Numbered from the stretch's first letter, positions 33,862 to 44,473 are shown. The stretch: DNA of 61,191 nt from Phycisphaerales bacterium (GCA_013360695.1 JABWBC010000004.1:1-61191); one strand, 5' to 3'. Numbers and translations are program-made. The notes: generated by a model from the sequence alone, not told the origin.

Positions 33862-35253
33862 TTACGCGGACGGCGCCGCGTCGCGCACCGCGACCAGACG
33901 CCTCGCGAAGATCATGGCCAAGGTGGCCAAGGCGAAGAGGAGCGCGCCGTTGGCCTGGTGGGCCGTCGCGATCAGCGCCTTGAGCACGTCGATCGCGGGG
34001 GCCGAGCCGAGCTGGTCGTACATAACCGGTTCTCCGCGTCCACCGCCGGTCATGATCGCAAAGAGCGCGATCCAGCCCATGACAAACTGCGCCACGACGA
34101 CCGCCAGGAGCGCGGTGCCCAGGGAATGCGTCCAGCGAGAGATCGCGGGGTCGGTCGCGGGCCGCGCCCGCAGCATGAAGCCCGCGATCATCGCCATCAC
34201 CGCGACGACCAGCGAGAAGCCCGCATGGGTCCACAGCGCGTGCATCTGATCAAGGTGCCGGTAGGCCGCCCCCAGGATCAGCTGCAGGAACGTCGCGTGG
34301 ACCAGGCCGGTCGTGATGCCCTTGATCTTCCGGTCTTTTTCGCCGGCCCAACTCGCGACGGCGTTGCGGTAGATGGACGAGAGATGGGCCGCGTGGGCGA
34401 CCAGCAGGCAGAAGAAGACCTGCGCGAGCACGCCGTGCCCCAGCGCCAGCCCGCGGCTCACGTTATTGACGCGAAGCCCGCCCAGCACGCCCTGCACGAC
34501 GACCAACACGAAGAGGGCGACCGCCCAATATTTGACCCACTTGCGCGGCTCCTTGGCGAGAACCCAGATCATGAGGACCAGGGTGGTGAGCCCGACCAGC
34601 GAGCCGAAGAGGCGATGGGTGTGCTCGAGGTAGATGTGCGGGTTGTTCATCAGCGAGATGGGGTAGAGGAACATGTTGGCGCCGTAGGAATCGGGCCAGC
34701 CCTTCACCGCCATACCGCTCCCCGTGCTGGTGACCGCGCCTCCGACCACGATGAGGGGAACGACAGAGAAGCACGCGACGATCGCGAACGCCGCCAGCGG
34801 GTTTCGCGGCGGGTGGGGAGAGTGGGCCGCCGCCCGCCCGATGATCGCGCCGATCAGCCCGAGCACGCCGCACGCGCCGATGAAGCCGAGGGCGGCGATC
34901 GTCGCGCCGGGCTTTAGCCCCTCGGCCCCCGGCGCGGGCGCATCCCCCGCCGGTGTTTCCACTAGGTACGAGCCCAGGATGAGGAGCGTGACTAGGCCGG
35001 CGAGCAATCCGCCGCCGAGGCCGAGCTGGACGGCTTTGGAAACCGAGGGCGTCCGCCGTCCCTGCATGAATGCGACGACGAAAAGGGCGGCCAGGACGAT
35101 CGGGCCCGCAAGGGCGGGGGACAGATCGATGCCGGGGAGGTGGGTGACGAAACTGACCACCCACATGGCGACGGTGGCGGCGAACCCGGTGACGAGAATT
35201 CGTCCGGCGAGCGAGTCGGGCGCGTTTCCGGTGTCAATCTGGGTGGAGTTCAT
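33862..35253 (-). CDS. ctaA: COX15/CtaA-type heme A synthase with N-terminal membrane extension
   Basis: 463 residues. The core (about 152-463) matches heme A synthase: VVGGAVTSTGSGMAVKGWPD near 169-188, EHTHRLFGSLVG (His pair) near 211, GHGVLAQVFF near 280 and AHQANGALLFALA near the end supply conserved His residues for haem binding. The enzyme oxidises haem O to haem A in the membrane. Residues 1-150 add about four hydrophobic helices not found in the usual 300-residue CtaA. It is divergent from the ACIII/caa3 operon, whose oxidase would use its product. No ctaB is in the window. Confidence 0.88.
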   Translation of the reverse strand: MNSTQIDTGNAPDSLAGRILVTGFAATVAMWVVSFVTHLPGIDLSPALAGPIVLAALFVVAFMQGRRTPSVSKAVQLGLGGGLLAGLVTLLILGSYLVETPAGDAPAPGAEGLKPGATIAALGFIGACGVLGLIGAIIGRAAAHSPHPPRNPLAAFAIVACFSVVPLIVVGGAVTSTGSGMAVKGWPDSYGANMFLYPISLMNNPHIYLEHTHRLFGSLVGLTTLVLMIWVLAKEPRKWVKYWAVALFVLVVVQGVLGGLRVNNVSRGLALGHGVLAQVFFCLLVAHAAHLSSIYRNAVASWAGEKDRKIKGITTGLVHATFLQLILGAAYRHLDQMHALWTHAGFSLVVAVMAMIAGFMLRARPATDPAISRWTHSLGTALLAVVVAQFVMGWIALFAIMTGGGRGEPVMYDQLGSAPAIDVLKALIATAHQANGALLFALATLAMIFARRLVAVRDAAPSA

Positions 35254-35297
35254 CGGGGTCTCCGGTTCGAGGCCGCGGTCGATCTGGAGTCGATTGG

Positions 35298-35318
35298 AAT
35301 TGAGATTTGGTCTCAATT
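35298..35318. promoter_or_regulatory. Candidate operator between ctaA and actA
   Basis: A perfect 8-5-8 inverted repeat AATTGAGA / TCTCAATT (35298-35305 with 35311-35318), flanked on both sides by GAGTCGA. A TATATT at 35333-35338, 14 bases downstream, could be the actA -10, placing the repeat over the -35 region. The cognate regulator is unknown. Confidence 0.45.
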
Positions 35319-35491
35319 AGAGTCGAACGGTCTATATTGGTTGACAGCGTAGGCTTGGGGTGCCCCAATTTCGGCCTCACAGCAACCGGGTTGCGAACGG
35401 ACTCTTTTGTCGGTATACCGTTCGCTTCCCGATGTCGGTCTGTTTGCGCCCCGTGGGGGCGTCGTGAGGGGTCCCTCCAAGGAGTTCCCGA

Positions 35492-36187
35492 GTGTCGCTT
35501 CTTTTCCCGAAGTGGACGAACGCACTGCCCACCGTCGGCGCGGTCGCCGCGCTCTTGGGCGCGTCGGGCGTTGTCGGCGGTTTCTGGTACTACGCGACGC
35601 CCAAGTTTTACGACGCCGGCTACATGCCGACGCAGCCGGGCGGCGGGTTCAGCCACCAGATCCACGCGGGCAAGCTGGGCATGGATTGTCGCTACTGCCA
35701 CACGAAGGTTGAGCAGTCGCCGGAGGCGAATATCCCGAATGTCGCCACCTGCATCGGCTGCCACGCCGACGGGCGTCTGACCAAGCTGGCGGTCGAGCCA
35801 AAGCACAAGGAGCGGACGGACTTCATCCGCCAGGCGTACAACGCCAACCAGTCGATCGAATGGCGTCGCATCCACAAGCTCCCGGATTACGTCCGGAACT
35901 TCCCCCACGCGACCCACATCCGCGCGGGCGTGAGCTGCTATTCGTGCCACGGCCAGATCGACGCCATGCCGATCGTCGCGCAGGCCCAGCCCCTCAGCAT
36001 GGGCTGGTGCCTGGATTGCCACCGCAACCCCGAGGCGAGCCTGGTGTCGCCGGACAAGGTGACGCAGCTTGAGTGGGTGAAGAAGCACCTCGACGAGCGC
36101 GCGGGCCAGGGCGATGCCGAGACCAAGGCCCTGGTTGAAAAGCTCAGGCTGAATCCCCCGGAAAACTGCGGAGCGTGTCACTACTAG
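35492..36187 (+). CDS. actA: ACIII subunit ActA, pentahaem cytochrome c
   Basis: 231 residues. One N-terminal membrane helix (about 13-32) anchors a domain with five CxxCH haem sites: C66-H70, C87-H91, C149-H153, C173-H177 and C226-H230, the last at the very C-terminus. This matches ActA of alternative complex III, which carries electrons from the iron-sulfur subunit. The GTG start has AAGGAG (35479-35484) at 7-base spacing. First gene of the act operon; a 138-base gap with an unusual inverted repeat separates it from actB. Confidence 0.93.
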   Translation: MSLLFPKWTNALPTVGAVAALLGASGVVGGFWYYATPKFYDAGYMPTQPGGGFSHQIHAGKLGMDCRYCHTKVEQSPEANIPNVATCIGCHADGRLTKLAVEPKHKERTDFIRQAYNANQSIEWRRIHKLPDYVRNFPHATHIRAGVSCYSCHGQIDAMPIVAQAQPLSMGWCLDCHRNPEASLVSPDKVTQLEWVKKHLDERAGQGDAETKALVEKLRLNPPENCGACHY

Positions 36188-36190
36188 GAA

Positions 36191-36299
36191 GGCACTGGGC
36201 ACCTGGCATCGGGCACGAAAGAGACGGTGCCCAAGGCCCGGTGCGACGCGAGACCGCTCCCTCCGATTGATGAACACTCACTGTGCCTCGTGCCCGATG
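36191..36299. repeat. Inverted 7-base-period repeat between actA and actB
   Basis: Four 7-base units beginning GGCA at 36191-36218, starting three bases past the actA stop. A second block in the opposite orientation lies at about 36282-36305. The two share the exact inverted 12-mer CATCGGGCACGA / TCGTGCCCGATG (36207-36218 with 36288-36299), so the transcript could fold into a hairpin with a 69-base loop ending just before the actB start. Confidence 0.7.
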
Positions 36300-36325
36300 G
36301 CGAGGCCTCTCTCCCGAGAGATCCC

Positions 36326-39300
36326 ATGATCGATCAATGCCCTTCGACGACCAAGGCCGAGAAGCGCAAGCCCAGCAAGGCGGAACTCGCCGACACTCCG
36401 CGTGAACTGCAATCGCTGAACGGGCGTGCGGGCGGCCCGAAGGTGTGGCGCAGCGTCGAGGAGTTCTCCGACCAGCCGCAGTTCCGCGAGTTCGTGGAGC
36501 GCGAGTTCCCCGCCGGAGCGTCGGAGCTGCTGACCGGCTCGCGTCGCGACTTCGTCAAGCTGATGGGCGCGTCGCTCGCGCTGGCGGGCGCCGCGACCAT
36601 CCCCGGTTGTCGGCGTCCCGATCACAAGATCATGAGCTACAGCCAGCAGGTTCCCGAGGAGATCATCCCGGGCAAGCCGCTGTTCTATGCGACGAGCATG
36701 CCGCTCCCCGGTGGGGGCGCGGAGGGCCTCCTGGTCGAGACGCACGAAGGCCGCCCGACCAAGGTCGAGGGCAACCCCCTCCACCCTATCAACCGCGGGC
36801 GTTCGTCGATCTGGGCCCAGGCGTCGATCCTTTCGCTTTATGACCCGGATCGTCCGAGCAACGTCGAGTATCCCAAGTACAGGAATCCGAGCCGCGGCCC
36901 GCTGACCGCAACGTGGGACGACTTCCGCCTGTGGGCCGACGAGCACTTCAAGGTGTACGACTCCAACGAGGGCGACGGCCTGGCGTTCATCGTCGACAAG
37001 AAGACCAGCCCCTCGCGCGACGCCGCCCGAGACCTCGTCAAGAAGCGCTGGCCCAAGGCGTCGTGGCTCGCGTACAACGCCGCCGAGACCAGCAGCGTGA
37101 CGGCCGGCGCCGCGATGGCGTTCGGATCGCCCATGCACGCGATCGAGTCGTTCGACAAGGCCGACGTGGTCGTGTCGCTGGACCGCGATTTCCTGAACGC
37201 GATCGGGCATGGAGAATCGCTCGGTCTCTCCAACGCGCGTTCGTTCGCGTCGCGCCGGCGTCCCATGTCGGTCAAGGACTCGATGAATCGCCTGTACGTG
37301 GCGGAGTCGGGCTTCACCATGACCGGCGCGTCGGCGGACCACCGCCTCCGCCTGGCTCCCTCGCGGATCGCGGGCTTTGCGGTCGAACTCGCGAAGGTGC
37401 TGCTCAACACCGTGGGTGGCGACGCGACGGCGCTGGCCTCGGCGGTGCGCGGCGTGGACGTGCCCGCGGGCGCGGACATCGATCCTGATTTCGTCAACGC
37501 CTGCGCCGACGACCTCCGGGCCGCGGCGGGCAGGTCGATCATCGTCGCCGGACCTTCGCTGGCCCCCGCGGTCCACGCGCTGGTGCACGCGATGAACGCC
37601 GCCCTGGGCAACATCGGCAAGACCGTGTCGCTTGTCCCCATGTCGGGCGAGCTGGCGTCGGACTCGCTCGCGGGCCTGGGCGAACTCTCGAAGAAGATGA
37701 TGTCGGGAGGCGTGAAGACGCTCGTCACGATCGGCGTGAACCCGCTCTATGACGCGCCGGTCGACGCGGACTTTGCCGCGGCGTTCGCCAAGGTTGCCAA
37801 CACGATCACGCTCAGCGTCGAACTGACCGAGACCCTCGCCGCCAGCACCTGGGCCCTCAACGGCGCTCACGCGCTGGAGTCCTGGGGCGACACCATGGCG
37901 GCGGACGGCACGATCGCGCCGATCCAGCCCATGATCGCGCCGCTCTATGAGCCCGCGATGTCCGAGCTTGAGCTGCTCACGGTCCTGGCGTCCGACGACC
38001 GCGTCGCGGCCAAGGCCGACGGCTACGAGTTCGTCCGCGGCGTGTGGAAGAGCACGCTGGGCGAGGCGAACTTCGACAAGAAGTGGCGCGAGGCTCTCTG
38101 GAACGGCGTGGTGATCAACAGCGGCGCGGCGCCCGCGAGCCCCAAGGTGGACTACGCCGCGGTCGCGTCGGTGGTCGGCGGCATGAAGGGCATGTTCGCC
38201 GGCGCGCCGTCGCAGACGTCGATGGAAGCGGTGTTCGTCACGGGCCATGTCGGCGACGGTCGTTTCGCGAACATCCCCTGGCTGCAAGAGCTTCCGGTCT
38301 TCGGTACGCGGACCGTGTGGGACAACCCCGCGCTGGTCAGCCCGCAGACCGCCGAGGCGATGGGCCTCATGCCCGACAAGGGCACGGAGCAGTATCCCGA
38401 GGCGCGCCTCGCGTCGGTCACGATCGGCGGGCGCAGCGTCACGGTGCCGGTCTGGATTCTCCCCGGCATGGCCGACAACGTCGTGGTGCTTACGCTCGGC
38501 TACGGCCGAAAGACCGCGGGGCGCGTCGCGGACGGCGTGGGCGTGGACGTGAACCCGCTCCGCACGATCGGCGGCGGCTGGTCGGCCCGCGATGTGAAGC
38601 TCGTCAAGGAGCCGGGCGGCTATCCGATCTCCAGCACGCAGAACCATTGGTCGCTGGAGGGGCGCACCGCGATCGCGCGGGCCGTCGATCTGCCGGTGTG
38701 GCAGAAGTATGGCGAAGAGATCGAGAAGAAAACCGAGCCGCTCTACGGCACGACGGCGGAGCTGAAGTTCGCCGAGCGCCTGGGCGAGTTGAGCCACACG
38801 CCGCCGAACATCGGCGCGTACGAGAACCCCTACAACCGCTCGAAGACCGAGCCCGATCCCAAGAATGTCGACGCCGCGGGCAAGCCCCCGGTGTACGCGA
38901 CGGGCGAGCAGTGGGGGATGACGATCGATCTGTCGTCCTGCACGGGGTGCGGCACGTGCACGATCGCGTGCCAGGCGGAGAACAACATCCCCGTGGTGGG
39001 CAAGAAGGAAGTTCAGAAGGGGCGCGAGATGACGTGGATCCGGGTCGACCGGTACTACGTCGGGAACGACCTCAACGATCCGGGCGAGATGCTGAACCAG
39101 CCGGTCGCGTGCGTCCACTGCGAGAACGCGCCGTGCGAGGTCGTGTGCCCGGTCAACGCGACGGTGCACGGGCCCGAGGGCATCAACTACATGACCTACA
39201 ACCGCTGCATCGGCACGCGGTACTGCGCCAACAACTGCCCGTACAAGGTCCGGCGCTTCAACTTCTTCGACTACGGCGTGACCAAGTTCAACGGCGATTA

Positions 39301-39946
39301 CTTCGGCAAGGAAACGCTTGAGAAGATCGTCCCCGATCGCGGCGGCATCACCGGCTCCGGCACGCACAACAAGCTCAATCCCAACCTGATCCCGCCGCGC
39401 CTTCGCCAGAAGCTCGACGAGATCAGCCGCATGCAGAAGAACCCCGACGTGACGGTTCGCTCGCGCGGCGTGATGGAGAAGTGCAGCTTCTGCATCCAGC
39501 GCATCAACGCCGCCAAGGTCGAGTCCAAGCTCAAGGACCTGAAGGGCGTGCCCGAGGGGATGTTCCAGGTCGCGTGCCAGCAGGCCTGCCCCAGCGAGGC
39601 GATCACGTTTGGGAACATCCTCGACCCCGCGGCGGCGGTCCACGCGACGCGCAATAGCGCCCGCTCGTACATGCTGCTGGGCTACCTCAACACCCGCCCG
39701 CGCACGACGCACATGGTCCGCGTGCGCAACCCCAACGAGAAGCTCCTGGCCAAGAAGGACCCGGAGCGCGTGCACTCGTGGGAGCACCCCTTCCACCACG
39801 GGCACGAATCGCACGACTCGCATGACACGCACGACACCGGCGGCGCCGCCAAGGAGCACGCCTTCCGCGTCGAACCAAGCAAGCGCCGCCAGGATCGCGG
39901 CTATGCGCTCAGCCTCAACGTGCTGAGCTCTGGAGTGAACGCATGA
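36326..39946 (+). CDS. actB: ACIII subunit ActB, molybdopterin-oxidoreductase-like plus Fe-S protein
   Basis: 1206 residues, with the B1 and B2 parts fused as usual. N-terminal Tat-type segment [17 protein letters not shown] (72-88) with Cys95 (IPGC), then a molybdopterin-oxidoreductase-like domain that in known ACIII holds no molybdenum (about 100-850). The B2 region has four Cys clusters: [11 protein letters not shown] near 872, [14 protein letters not shown] near 930, [12 protein letters not shown] near 961, and CSFC near 1053 with CQQACP near 1084, binding [4Fe-4S]/[3Fe-4S] clusters. ATG 36326 is chosen for position 72 of the Tat motif; a longer reading upstream runs into the repeat. It hands electrons to ActA/ActE. 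A His/Asp-rich tail (about 1155-1175) is unusual. Confidence 0.95.
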   Translation: MIDQCPSTTKAEKRKPSKAELADTPRELQSLNGRAGGPKVWRSVEEFSDQPQFREFVEREFPAGASELLTGSRRDFVKLMGASLALAGAATIPGCRRPDHKIMSYSQQVPEEIIPGKPLFYATSMPLPGGGAEGLLVETHEGRPTKVEGNPLHPINRGRSSIWAQASILSLYDPDRPSNVEYPKYRNPSRGPLTATWDDFRLWADEHFKVYDSNEGDGLAFIVDKKTSPSRDAARDLVKKRWPKASWLAYNAAETSSVTAGAAMAFGSPMHAIESFDKADVVVSLDRDFLNAIGHGESLGLSNARSFASRRRPMSVKDSMNRLYVAESGFTMTGASADHRLRLAPSRIAGFAVELAKVLLNTVGGDATALASAVRGVDVPAGADIDPDFVNACADDLRAAAGRSIIVAGPSLAPAVHALVHAMNAALGNIGKTVSLVPMSGELASDSLAGLGELSKKMMSGGVKTLVTIGVNPLYDAPVDADFAAAFAKVANTITLSVELTETLAASTWALNGAHALESWGDTMAADGTIAPIQPMIAPLYEPAMSELELLTVLASDDRVAAKADGYEFVRGVWKSTLGEANFDKKWREALWNGVVINSGAAPASPKVDYAAVASVVGGMKGMFAGAPSQTSMEAVFVTGHVGDGRFANIPWLQELPVFGTRTVWDNPALVSPQTAEAMGLMPDKGTEQYPEARLASVTIGGRSVTVPVWILPGMADNVVVLTLGYGRKTAGRVADGVGVDVNPLRTIGGGWSARDVKLVKEPGGYPISSTQNHWSLEGRTAIARAVDLPVWQKYGEEIEKKTEPLYGTTAELKFAERLGELSHTPPNIGAYENPYNRSKTEPDPKNVDAAGKPPVYATGEQWGMTIDLSSCTGCGTCTIACQAENNIPVVGKKEVQKGREMTWIRVDRYYVGNDLNDPGEMLNQPVACVHCENAPCEVVCPVNATVHGPEGINYMTYNRCIGTRYCANNCPYKVRRFNFFDYGVTKFNGDYFGKETLEKIVPDRGGITGSGTHNKLNPNLIPPRLRQKLDEISRMQKNPDVTVRSRGVMEKCSFCIQRINAAKVESKLKDLKGVPEGMFQVACQQACPSEAITFGNILDPAAAVHATRNSARSYMLLGYLNTRPRTTHMVRVRNPNEKLLAKKDPERVHSWEHPFHHGHESHDSHDTHDTGGAAKEHAFRVEPSKRRQDRGYALSLNVLSSGVNA

Positions 39947-41556
39947 GTTCGATCCACCCGGATCAAGTCACCGCCCAGCAGCTCGCGGGCCTCTCCCGAT
40001 TGCCCGATCGCGGCACCCCCGCGCCCGGTACCGGCGACGGCTCTTTGATCGATGATCCTTCCGTACGTTCGCCCCTGGTTCTCAATGAGCGCACGTTCAA
40101 GGAAGTCACCGACATCGTCTGCGGCTACGCCGAGAACAAGCCCGGGAAGTGGTGGCTCCCCGCCCTGATGATCTCGGGATCGATCGCGGGCATCGGCGGT
40201 CTGGCCATCCTTTATCTTGTCATCACCGGCATCGGCACCTGGGGTCTCAACAACCAGGTCGACTGGGCGTGGGACATCACCAACTTCGTCTTCTGGATCG
40301 GTATCGGCCACGCCGGAACCCTGATCTCCGCCATCTTGTGCCTGCTCAAGCAGAAGTGGCGCACCGCGGTGAACCGCTCGGCCGAGGCGATGACGATCTT
40401 CGCCGTCATCTGCGCCGCGACCTTCCCTGGCATCCACATCGGACGCCAGTGGATGGCCTGGTTCCTCCCCCCGCTCCCCAACGCCAACAACATCTGGCCC
40501 AACTTCAAGAGCCCGCTGCTCTGGGACGTGTTCGCGATCTCGACCTACGGCACGGTGTCGGCCCTCTTCTGGTTTATGGGCATGATCCCCGACCTGGCGA
40601 CGCTGCGCGACCGGGCCGACATGCGTCTCCGCGCCAGCAAGACCGGCCCGATCATCGCGCCCTTCATCCCGATCCGCGTCGACGCGGTCCGCGCGTATGT
40701 CTATGGCTTCCTTTCGCTGGGCTGGCGCTTCAGCAGCCGCCACTGGCACCGCTACGAGGCGGCGTATCTCGTGCTTGCGGGCATCTCGACGCCGCTGGTC
40801 TTGTCGGTGCACTCGATCGTGTCGTTCGACTTCGCGACGTCGATCCTGCCCGGCTGGCACACCACGATCTTCCCGCCCTACTTCGTCGCGGGCGCGATCT
40901 TCGGCGGGTTCGCCATGGTGCTCCTGCTGCTGATCCCGGCGCGCGAGCTCTTCCCCAACATGAAGGACTTCATCACCCTTAAGCACATGGAGAACATGGC
41001 CAAGATCATCCTGGTCACCGGCTCCATGGTCGGCTTCGCCTACTCGATGGAGTTCTTTATCGCCTGGTACAGCGGCAACGAATACGAGGCCCACGTCTTC
41101 AAGTTCAACCGCGCCATCCCCACCTGGATGAGCGACAAGGGCGCCCCCTACTGGTGGGCCTACTGGGCCATGATCTTCTGCAACGTCGTCAGCCCCCAGG
41201 TCTTCTGGATGCGGAAATTCCGCACCAGCCCGGCCGCCATCTTCGCCGTCTCGTTCCTGGTCACCATCGGCATGTGGTTCGAGCGCTTCGTCATCATCGT
41301 GACGAGCCTCCACCGCGCCTTCCTCCCCGGCGAGTGGGGCATGTTCTTCCCCACCGCGGTCGACATCACCACGTTCATCGCAAGCTGCGGCGTGTTCCTC
41401 ACGCTGTTCCTCATCTTCCTGAAGTTCCTCCCGGTCTTTGCGATCGCGGAACTCAAGGCCGTCATGCCCCAAGCCAGCCCGCACCATCACGCCGATGGGC
41501 ATGACGCCGGGCATGGTCACGGCGGCGGTGATCACTCCAAGGGAGGGCACCACTGA
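39943..41556 (+). CDS. actC: ACIII subunit ActC, NrfD/PsrC-like quinol-binding membrane protein
   Basis: 537 residues. About ten membrane helices with NrfD-like segments [17 protein letters not shown] near 68, [15 protein letters not shown] near 119 and [21 protein letters not shown] near 306. In ACIII, ActC is a quinol-oxidising subunit whose fold resembles ActF. The last 30 residues are His/Gly/Asp-rich ([20 protein letters not shown]), perhaps metal-binding. Starts 4 bases before the actB stop (ATGA), and its stop overlaps actD's start, both signs of coupled translation. Confidence 0.94.
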   Translation: MSSIHPDQVTAQQLAGLSRLPDRGTPAPGTGDGSLIDDPSVRSPLVLNERTFKEVTDIVCGYAENKPGKWWLPALMISGSIAGIGGLAILYLVITGIGTWGLNNQVDWAWDITNFVFWIGIGHAGTLISAILCLLKQKWRTAVNRSAEAMTIFAVICAATFPGIHIGRQWMAWFLPPLPNANNIWPNFKSPLLWDVFAISTYGTVSALFWFMGMIPDLATLRDRADMRLRASKTGPIIAPFIPIRVDAVRAYVYGFLSLGWRFSSRHWHRYEAAYLVLAGISTPLVLSVHSIVSFDFATSILPGWHTTIFPPYFVAGAIFGGFAMVLLLLIPARELFPNMKDFITLKHMENMAKIILVTGSMVGFAYSMEFFIAWYSGNEYEAHVFKFNRAIPTWMSDKGAPYWWAYWAMIFCNVVSPQVFWMRKFRTSPAAIFAVSFLVTIGMWFERFVIIVTSLHRAFLPGEWGMFFPTAVDITTFIASCGVFLTLFLIFLKFLPVFAIAELKAVMPQASPHHHADGHDAGHGHGGGDHSKGGHH

Positions 41557-42116
41557 TGTCCAGCAAGGTCTACACAACCGAATCCGGCGAAGTGGTCTAC
41601 GCGATGGTGGCGGAGTTTGAGACCCCCGCCGATGTCTACCACGCCGCTGAGAAGGTCCGCGACGCGGGCTATTCCCGGTGGGACGTTCACACGCCCTTTC
41701 CGATCCACGGCATGGAGGACGCGATGGGTGTGAAGCGCACCATCCTCCCCATGGTGATCGGCGTCGTCGGCCTCTCGTGCGCCGGGCTTGGCTTCCTCAT
41801 GCAGTGGTGGATGAGCGGCGTGGACTATCCGCTCATGACCCAGGGCAAGCCCTTCGCGACCTGGCAGGCCTTCGTCCCCATCACGTTCGAGTTGGGCATC
41901 CTCTTCTCCGCCTTCACCGCGATCATCGGCATGCTGTTCTTCAACCGCCTGCCGCAGTGGTACCACCCGCTGCTCAAGAAAGACCGGTTCCTCCGCGTGA
42001 GCGACGACCGGTTCATGATCTGCATCGAGGCGGGCGACGCGAACTTTGACCCCGACCGCACACGGGCGCTCCTCGAGGGCGCCGGCGGCAAGCACATCGA
42101 CCTGGTTGAGGAATGA
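41556..42116 (+). CDS. actD: ACIII subunit ActD (DUF3341)
   Basis: 186 residues. A soluble N-terminal domain (about 1-60, AMVAEFETPADVYHAAEKVRDAG) followed by two helices (about 63-82 and 104-131) and a C-terminal domain (DRFMICIEAGDANFDPDRTRALLEGAGG). This is the DUF3341 layout of ActD, an accessory membrane subunit without a cofactor that packs against ActC. Start overlaps the actC stop (TGATG). Confidence 0.93.
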   Translation: MSSKVYTTESGEVVYAMVAEFETPADVYHAAEKVRDAGYSRWDVHTPFPIHGMEDAMGVKRTILPMVIGVVGLSCAGLGFLMQWWMSGVDYPLMTQGKPFATWQAFVPITFELGILFSAFTAIIGMLFFNRLPQWYHPLLKKDRFLRVSDDRFMICIEAGDANFDPDRTRALLEGAGGKHIDLVEE

Positions 42117-42184
42117 GCCACACGGAAGGCACGACCTCGTGCGGCGGGAGAGCCCCTCGCACACGCCGTCGCCGGAGCAGACGA

Positions 42185-43087
42185 ATGAAGAAGCGTGAAG
42201 CACAACACCGCACGGGACCGGCGCTGGCGAGCCTGTCGCTGGCGTGCGCCCTGGCGGCGACGCTGGGGCTGACCGGCTGCCGCGGCGACCGCGCCGAGGA
42301 CCCGCCGCGTCAGTTCTTCCCCGACATGGACGACCAGCAGAAGTGGCGCCCGCAATCGCAGACCCAGTTCTACGCGGATGGGCGCTCGATGCGCCAGCCC
42401 GCGGCGAACACGGTTGCGTTCAGCCGCTCGCCCATGACGAGCCAGATGCTCGAGGGCAACCCCGCGTGGGCGTCCTCGCTCCTGGCCGACCGGGCGGACC
42501 TGCTCCGGGCCGACGACGCGGCCTTCACGGGCAAGGACGCCTCGGGCGTCTACCTCGAGAAGATCCCCGTCGCGGTGGATCGGGCGATGCTGGAGCGCGG
42601 GCAGAACCGCTTCAACATCTACTGCGCCGCGTGCCACGGCATGGCCGGCGACGGCAAGGGCATGGTTGGACAGCAGTGGTCGTACCCGCTCCCGACCTTC
42701 CACGACGACAAGTACATCACCCGCTCCGAAGACCCCAACATCCCGCAGTGGCGCGACGGCTACCTCTTCCATACCGCCCGCAACGGCGTGTGGAGCCCGG
42801 ACGGCACGCAGAACAAGATGCCCGGCTACGCCCACGCTCTCAACGTTCATGACGCATGGGCCGTCATCGCCTACATCCGCGTGCTGCAGGAATCGCATCG
42901 CGGAACCAAGGGCGACGTGCCGGCGGCGCAGCTGGCAACGATCGATGCCGCCGCCAAGGCCGCCGCTGACGCGAAGGCCGCGGCTGATACCGCCAAAGCC
43001 CAGCCCGCGGCCCCCGCTGCCCCGACGGACACGCCAGCCGAGAAACCCGCCGATAAGCCCGAGTCCGGCAAGGGAGGTGCCCAGTGA
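42185..43087 (+). CDS. actE: ACIII subunit ActE, monohaem cytochrome c lipoprotein
   Basis: About 300 residues from ATG 42185. A signal with lipobox LGLTGC (Cys about 32) makes this a lipoprotein. One haem site, CAACH (FNIYCAACHGMAGDGKG), and a later Met-containing NKMPGYAHAL supply axial ligands. An Ala/Lys/Pro-rich tail of about 60 residues (KAAADAKAAADTAKAQPAAP) follows. An ATG at 42113 overlapping actD's stop is an alternative start, but the lipoprotein signal begins neatly at MKKREAQ. ActE is the likely docking point for the oxidase. Confidence 0.92.
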   Translation: MKKREAQHRTGPALASLSLACALAATLGLTGCRGDRAEDPPRQFFPDMDDQQKWRPQSQTQFYADGRSMRQPAANTVAFSRSPMTSQMLEGNPAWASSLLADRADLLRADDAAFTGKDASGVYLEKIPVAVDRAMLERGQNRFNIYCAACHGMAGDGKGMVGQQWSYPLPTFHDDKYITRSEDPNIPQWRDGYLFHTARNGVWSPDGTQNKMPGYAHALNVHDAWAVIAYIRVLQESHRGTKGDVPAAQLATIDAAAKAAADAKAAADTAKAQPAAPAAPTDTPAEKPADKPESGKGGAQ

Positions 43088-44355
43088 GTCAGATCTCCGC
43101 CGGCGGACATTCACACGGCGTGGGCGCCGATCACCCGGCCCTCCGCTCCTCCAACATCTCGATGGCGCCCGGCGCGGGCACCGGCCTGAAGTCCGCCTTC
43201 ATCGGGCTGGGCGTCCTGGGCCTGGCGGTTGCCGCCATCGGCTGGTTCAAGGACCCGACGCACGCCCTGGCCTCGTTCCATGTGGGCGTCATCACCGCGA
43301 TCACGATCTGCCTGGGCGCGACCTTCTTCATCCTCATCTTCAACCTTGTCAACGCCGGCTGGGTCAGCACCTTCAAGCGCCAGTACGAGAACGTGATGAG
43401 CCTGCTCCCGGTCGTCAGCCTGCTGATGATCCCCGTCTTCGTGCTCGACTATTTCGACGGGCACGCGCTCTTCAACTGGATGAGCGCCTCGGCCCACGGT
43501 GACGTGCTCCTGGAGAAGAAGGCCGGGTTCCTCAACCCCATGTTCTTCTACGCACGCTCAGCCTTCTATATCCTGCTCTGGGCTTACATCACCTCGACCC
43601 TTCGGCGCCTCAGCCTGGAGCAGGACCGCACCGGCGACAAGTGGCTGACCGCCAAGGCCCGTCGCACCAGCGCCTGGGCGATCCTCGTCATGGCCCTGTC
43701 GACCGCCTTCGCGGGCTTCGACTGGCTGATGTCCATCGACTTCAAGTTCTTCAGCACCATGTGGGGCGTCTATTTCTTCGCCGGCAGCGCGTACGTCGGC
43801 ACCGCGACGATGATCCTCATCCTCGCCCTGCTCCGGCGCGCCGGCAAGATGGAAGGCGCCGTCACCAGCGAACACTTCCACGACCTGGGCAAGCTGCTCT
43901 TCAGCTTCACGGTCTTCTGGGCCTACATCGCCTTCAGCCAGTACTTCCTGATCTGGTACAGCAACATCCCCGAGGAGACGGCCTTCTTCCACATGCGCGA
44001 GCACGGCGCGTGGCCGATGGTTGGCGTCGCCGTCATCGTCTCGCATTTCGCCCTGCCGTTCGTCATCATGCTGTTCCGCGGCATCAAGCGGAACCCCACG
44101 ACGATCGCGTTCTTTGCCGTCTGGTCGATCGCGGCCCATGTGATCGACATGTTCTGGGTTGTTCGCCCCGTGGTGCATGTCGGGAACGCCGCCGACCCCG
44201 TCGGCTGGGGGCTGATCTGGATCGACGCCGGTGCGGTGCTGGGCGTTCTGGGCCTCCTGGGCTGGCTGATCGTCGGCAAGGTGACCTCCGGGCCGCTCGT
44301 GGGCGTCAATGACCCGCGCCTCGGCGAGGCGCTGGAGCACCGGAATTATGTGTGA
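43084..44355 (+). CDS. actF: ACIII subunit ActF, second NrfD-like membrane protein
   Basis: 423 residues with about ten membrane helices. Segments STMWGVYFFAGSAYVGTATM near 222-241 and LLFSFTVFWAYIAFSQYFLIW near 264-284 are typical of ActF. In ACIII it is the second NrfD-like subunit and a candidate route for protons. The GTG start at 43084 overlaps the actE stop. A gap with a 10-base-period array separates it from the next gene. Confidence 0.92.
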   Translation: MSQISAGGHSHGVGADHPALRSSNISMAPGAGTGLKSAFIGLGVLGLAVAAIGWFKDPTHALASFHVGVITAITICLGATFFILIFNLVNAGWVSTFKRQYENVMSLLPVVSLLMIPVFVLDYFDGHALFNWMSASAHGDVLLEKKAGFLNPMFFYARSAFYILLWAYITSTLRRLSLEQDRTGDKWLTAKARRTSAWAILVMALSTAFAGFDWLMSIDFKFFSTMWGVYFFAGSAYVGTATMILILALLRRAGKMEGAVTSEHFHDLGKLLFSFTVFWAYIAFSQYFLIWYSNIPEETAFFHMREHGAWPMVGVAVIVSHFALPFVIMLFRGIKRNPTTIAFFAVWSIAAHVIDMFWVVRPVVHVGNAADPVGWGLIWIDAGAVLGVLGLLGWLIVGKVTSGPLVGVNDPRLGEALEHRNYV

Positions 44356-44370
44356 GTTTGGCGGCTGACT

Positions 44371-44410
44371 TCGCGGAGATTCGGCGAAGATCGGCGTGGA
44401 AGAGCGTGGT
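44371..44410. repeat. 10-base-period degenerate array
   Basis: Four consecutive 10-base units (TCGCGGAGAT, TCGGCGAAGA, TCGGCGTGGA and a weaker fourth) in the gap after actF. The inverse unit type is found at about 52640-52685. Confidence 0.45.
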
Positions 44411-44473
44411 TTGGTTCGGCAAAGATGACTCCGGTTCGACGAGAGCCGGCGAAGACCAAGGTGGTTCAGTCGC

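Noticed and set aside
35341..35369. TTGACA before actA as a promoter -35
   Set aside because: No acceptable -10 at 16-18 bases (CCCAAT at 17).
36278..39859. Very long open frame on the minus strand opposite actB
   Set aside because: High-GC shadow of actB: Arg/Ala/Asp-rich low-complexity translation with no family motif, while the plus frame has every ActB landmark.
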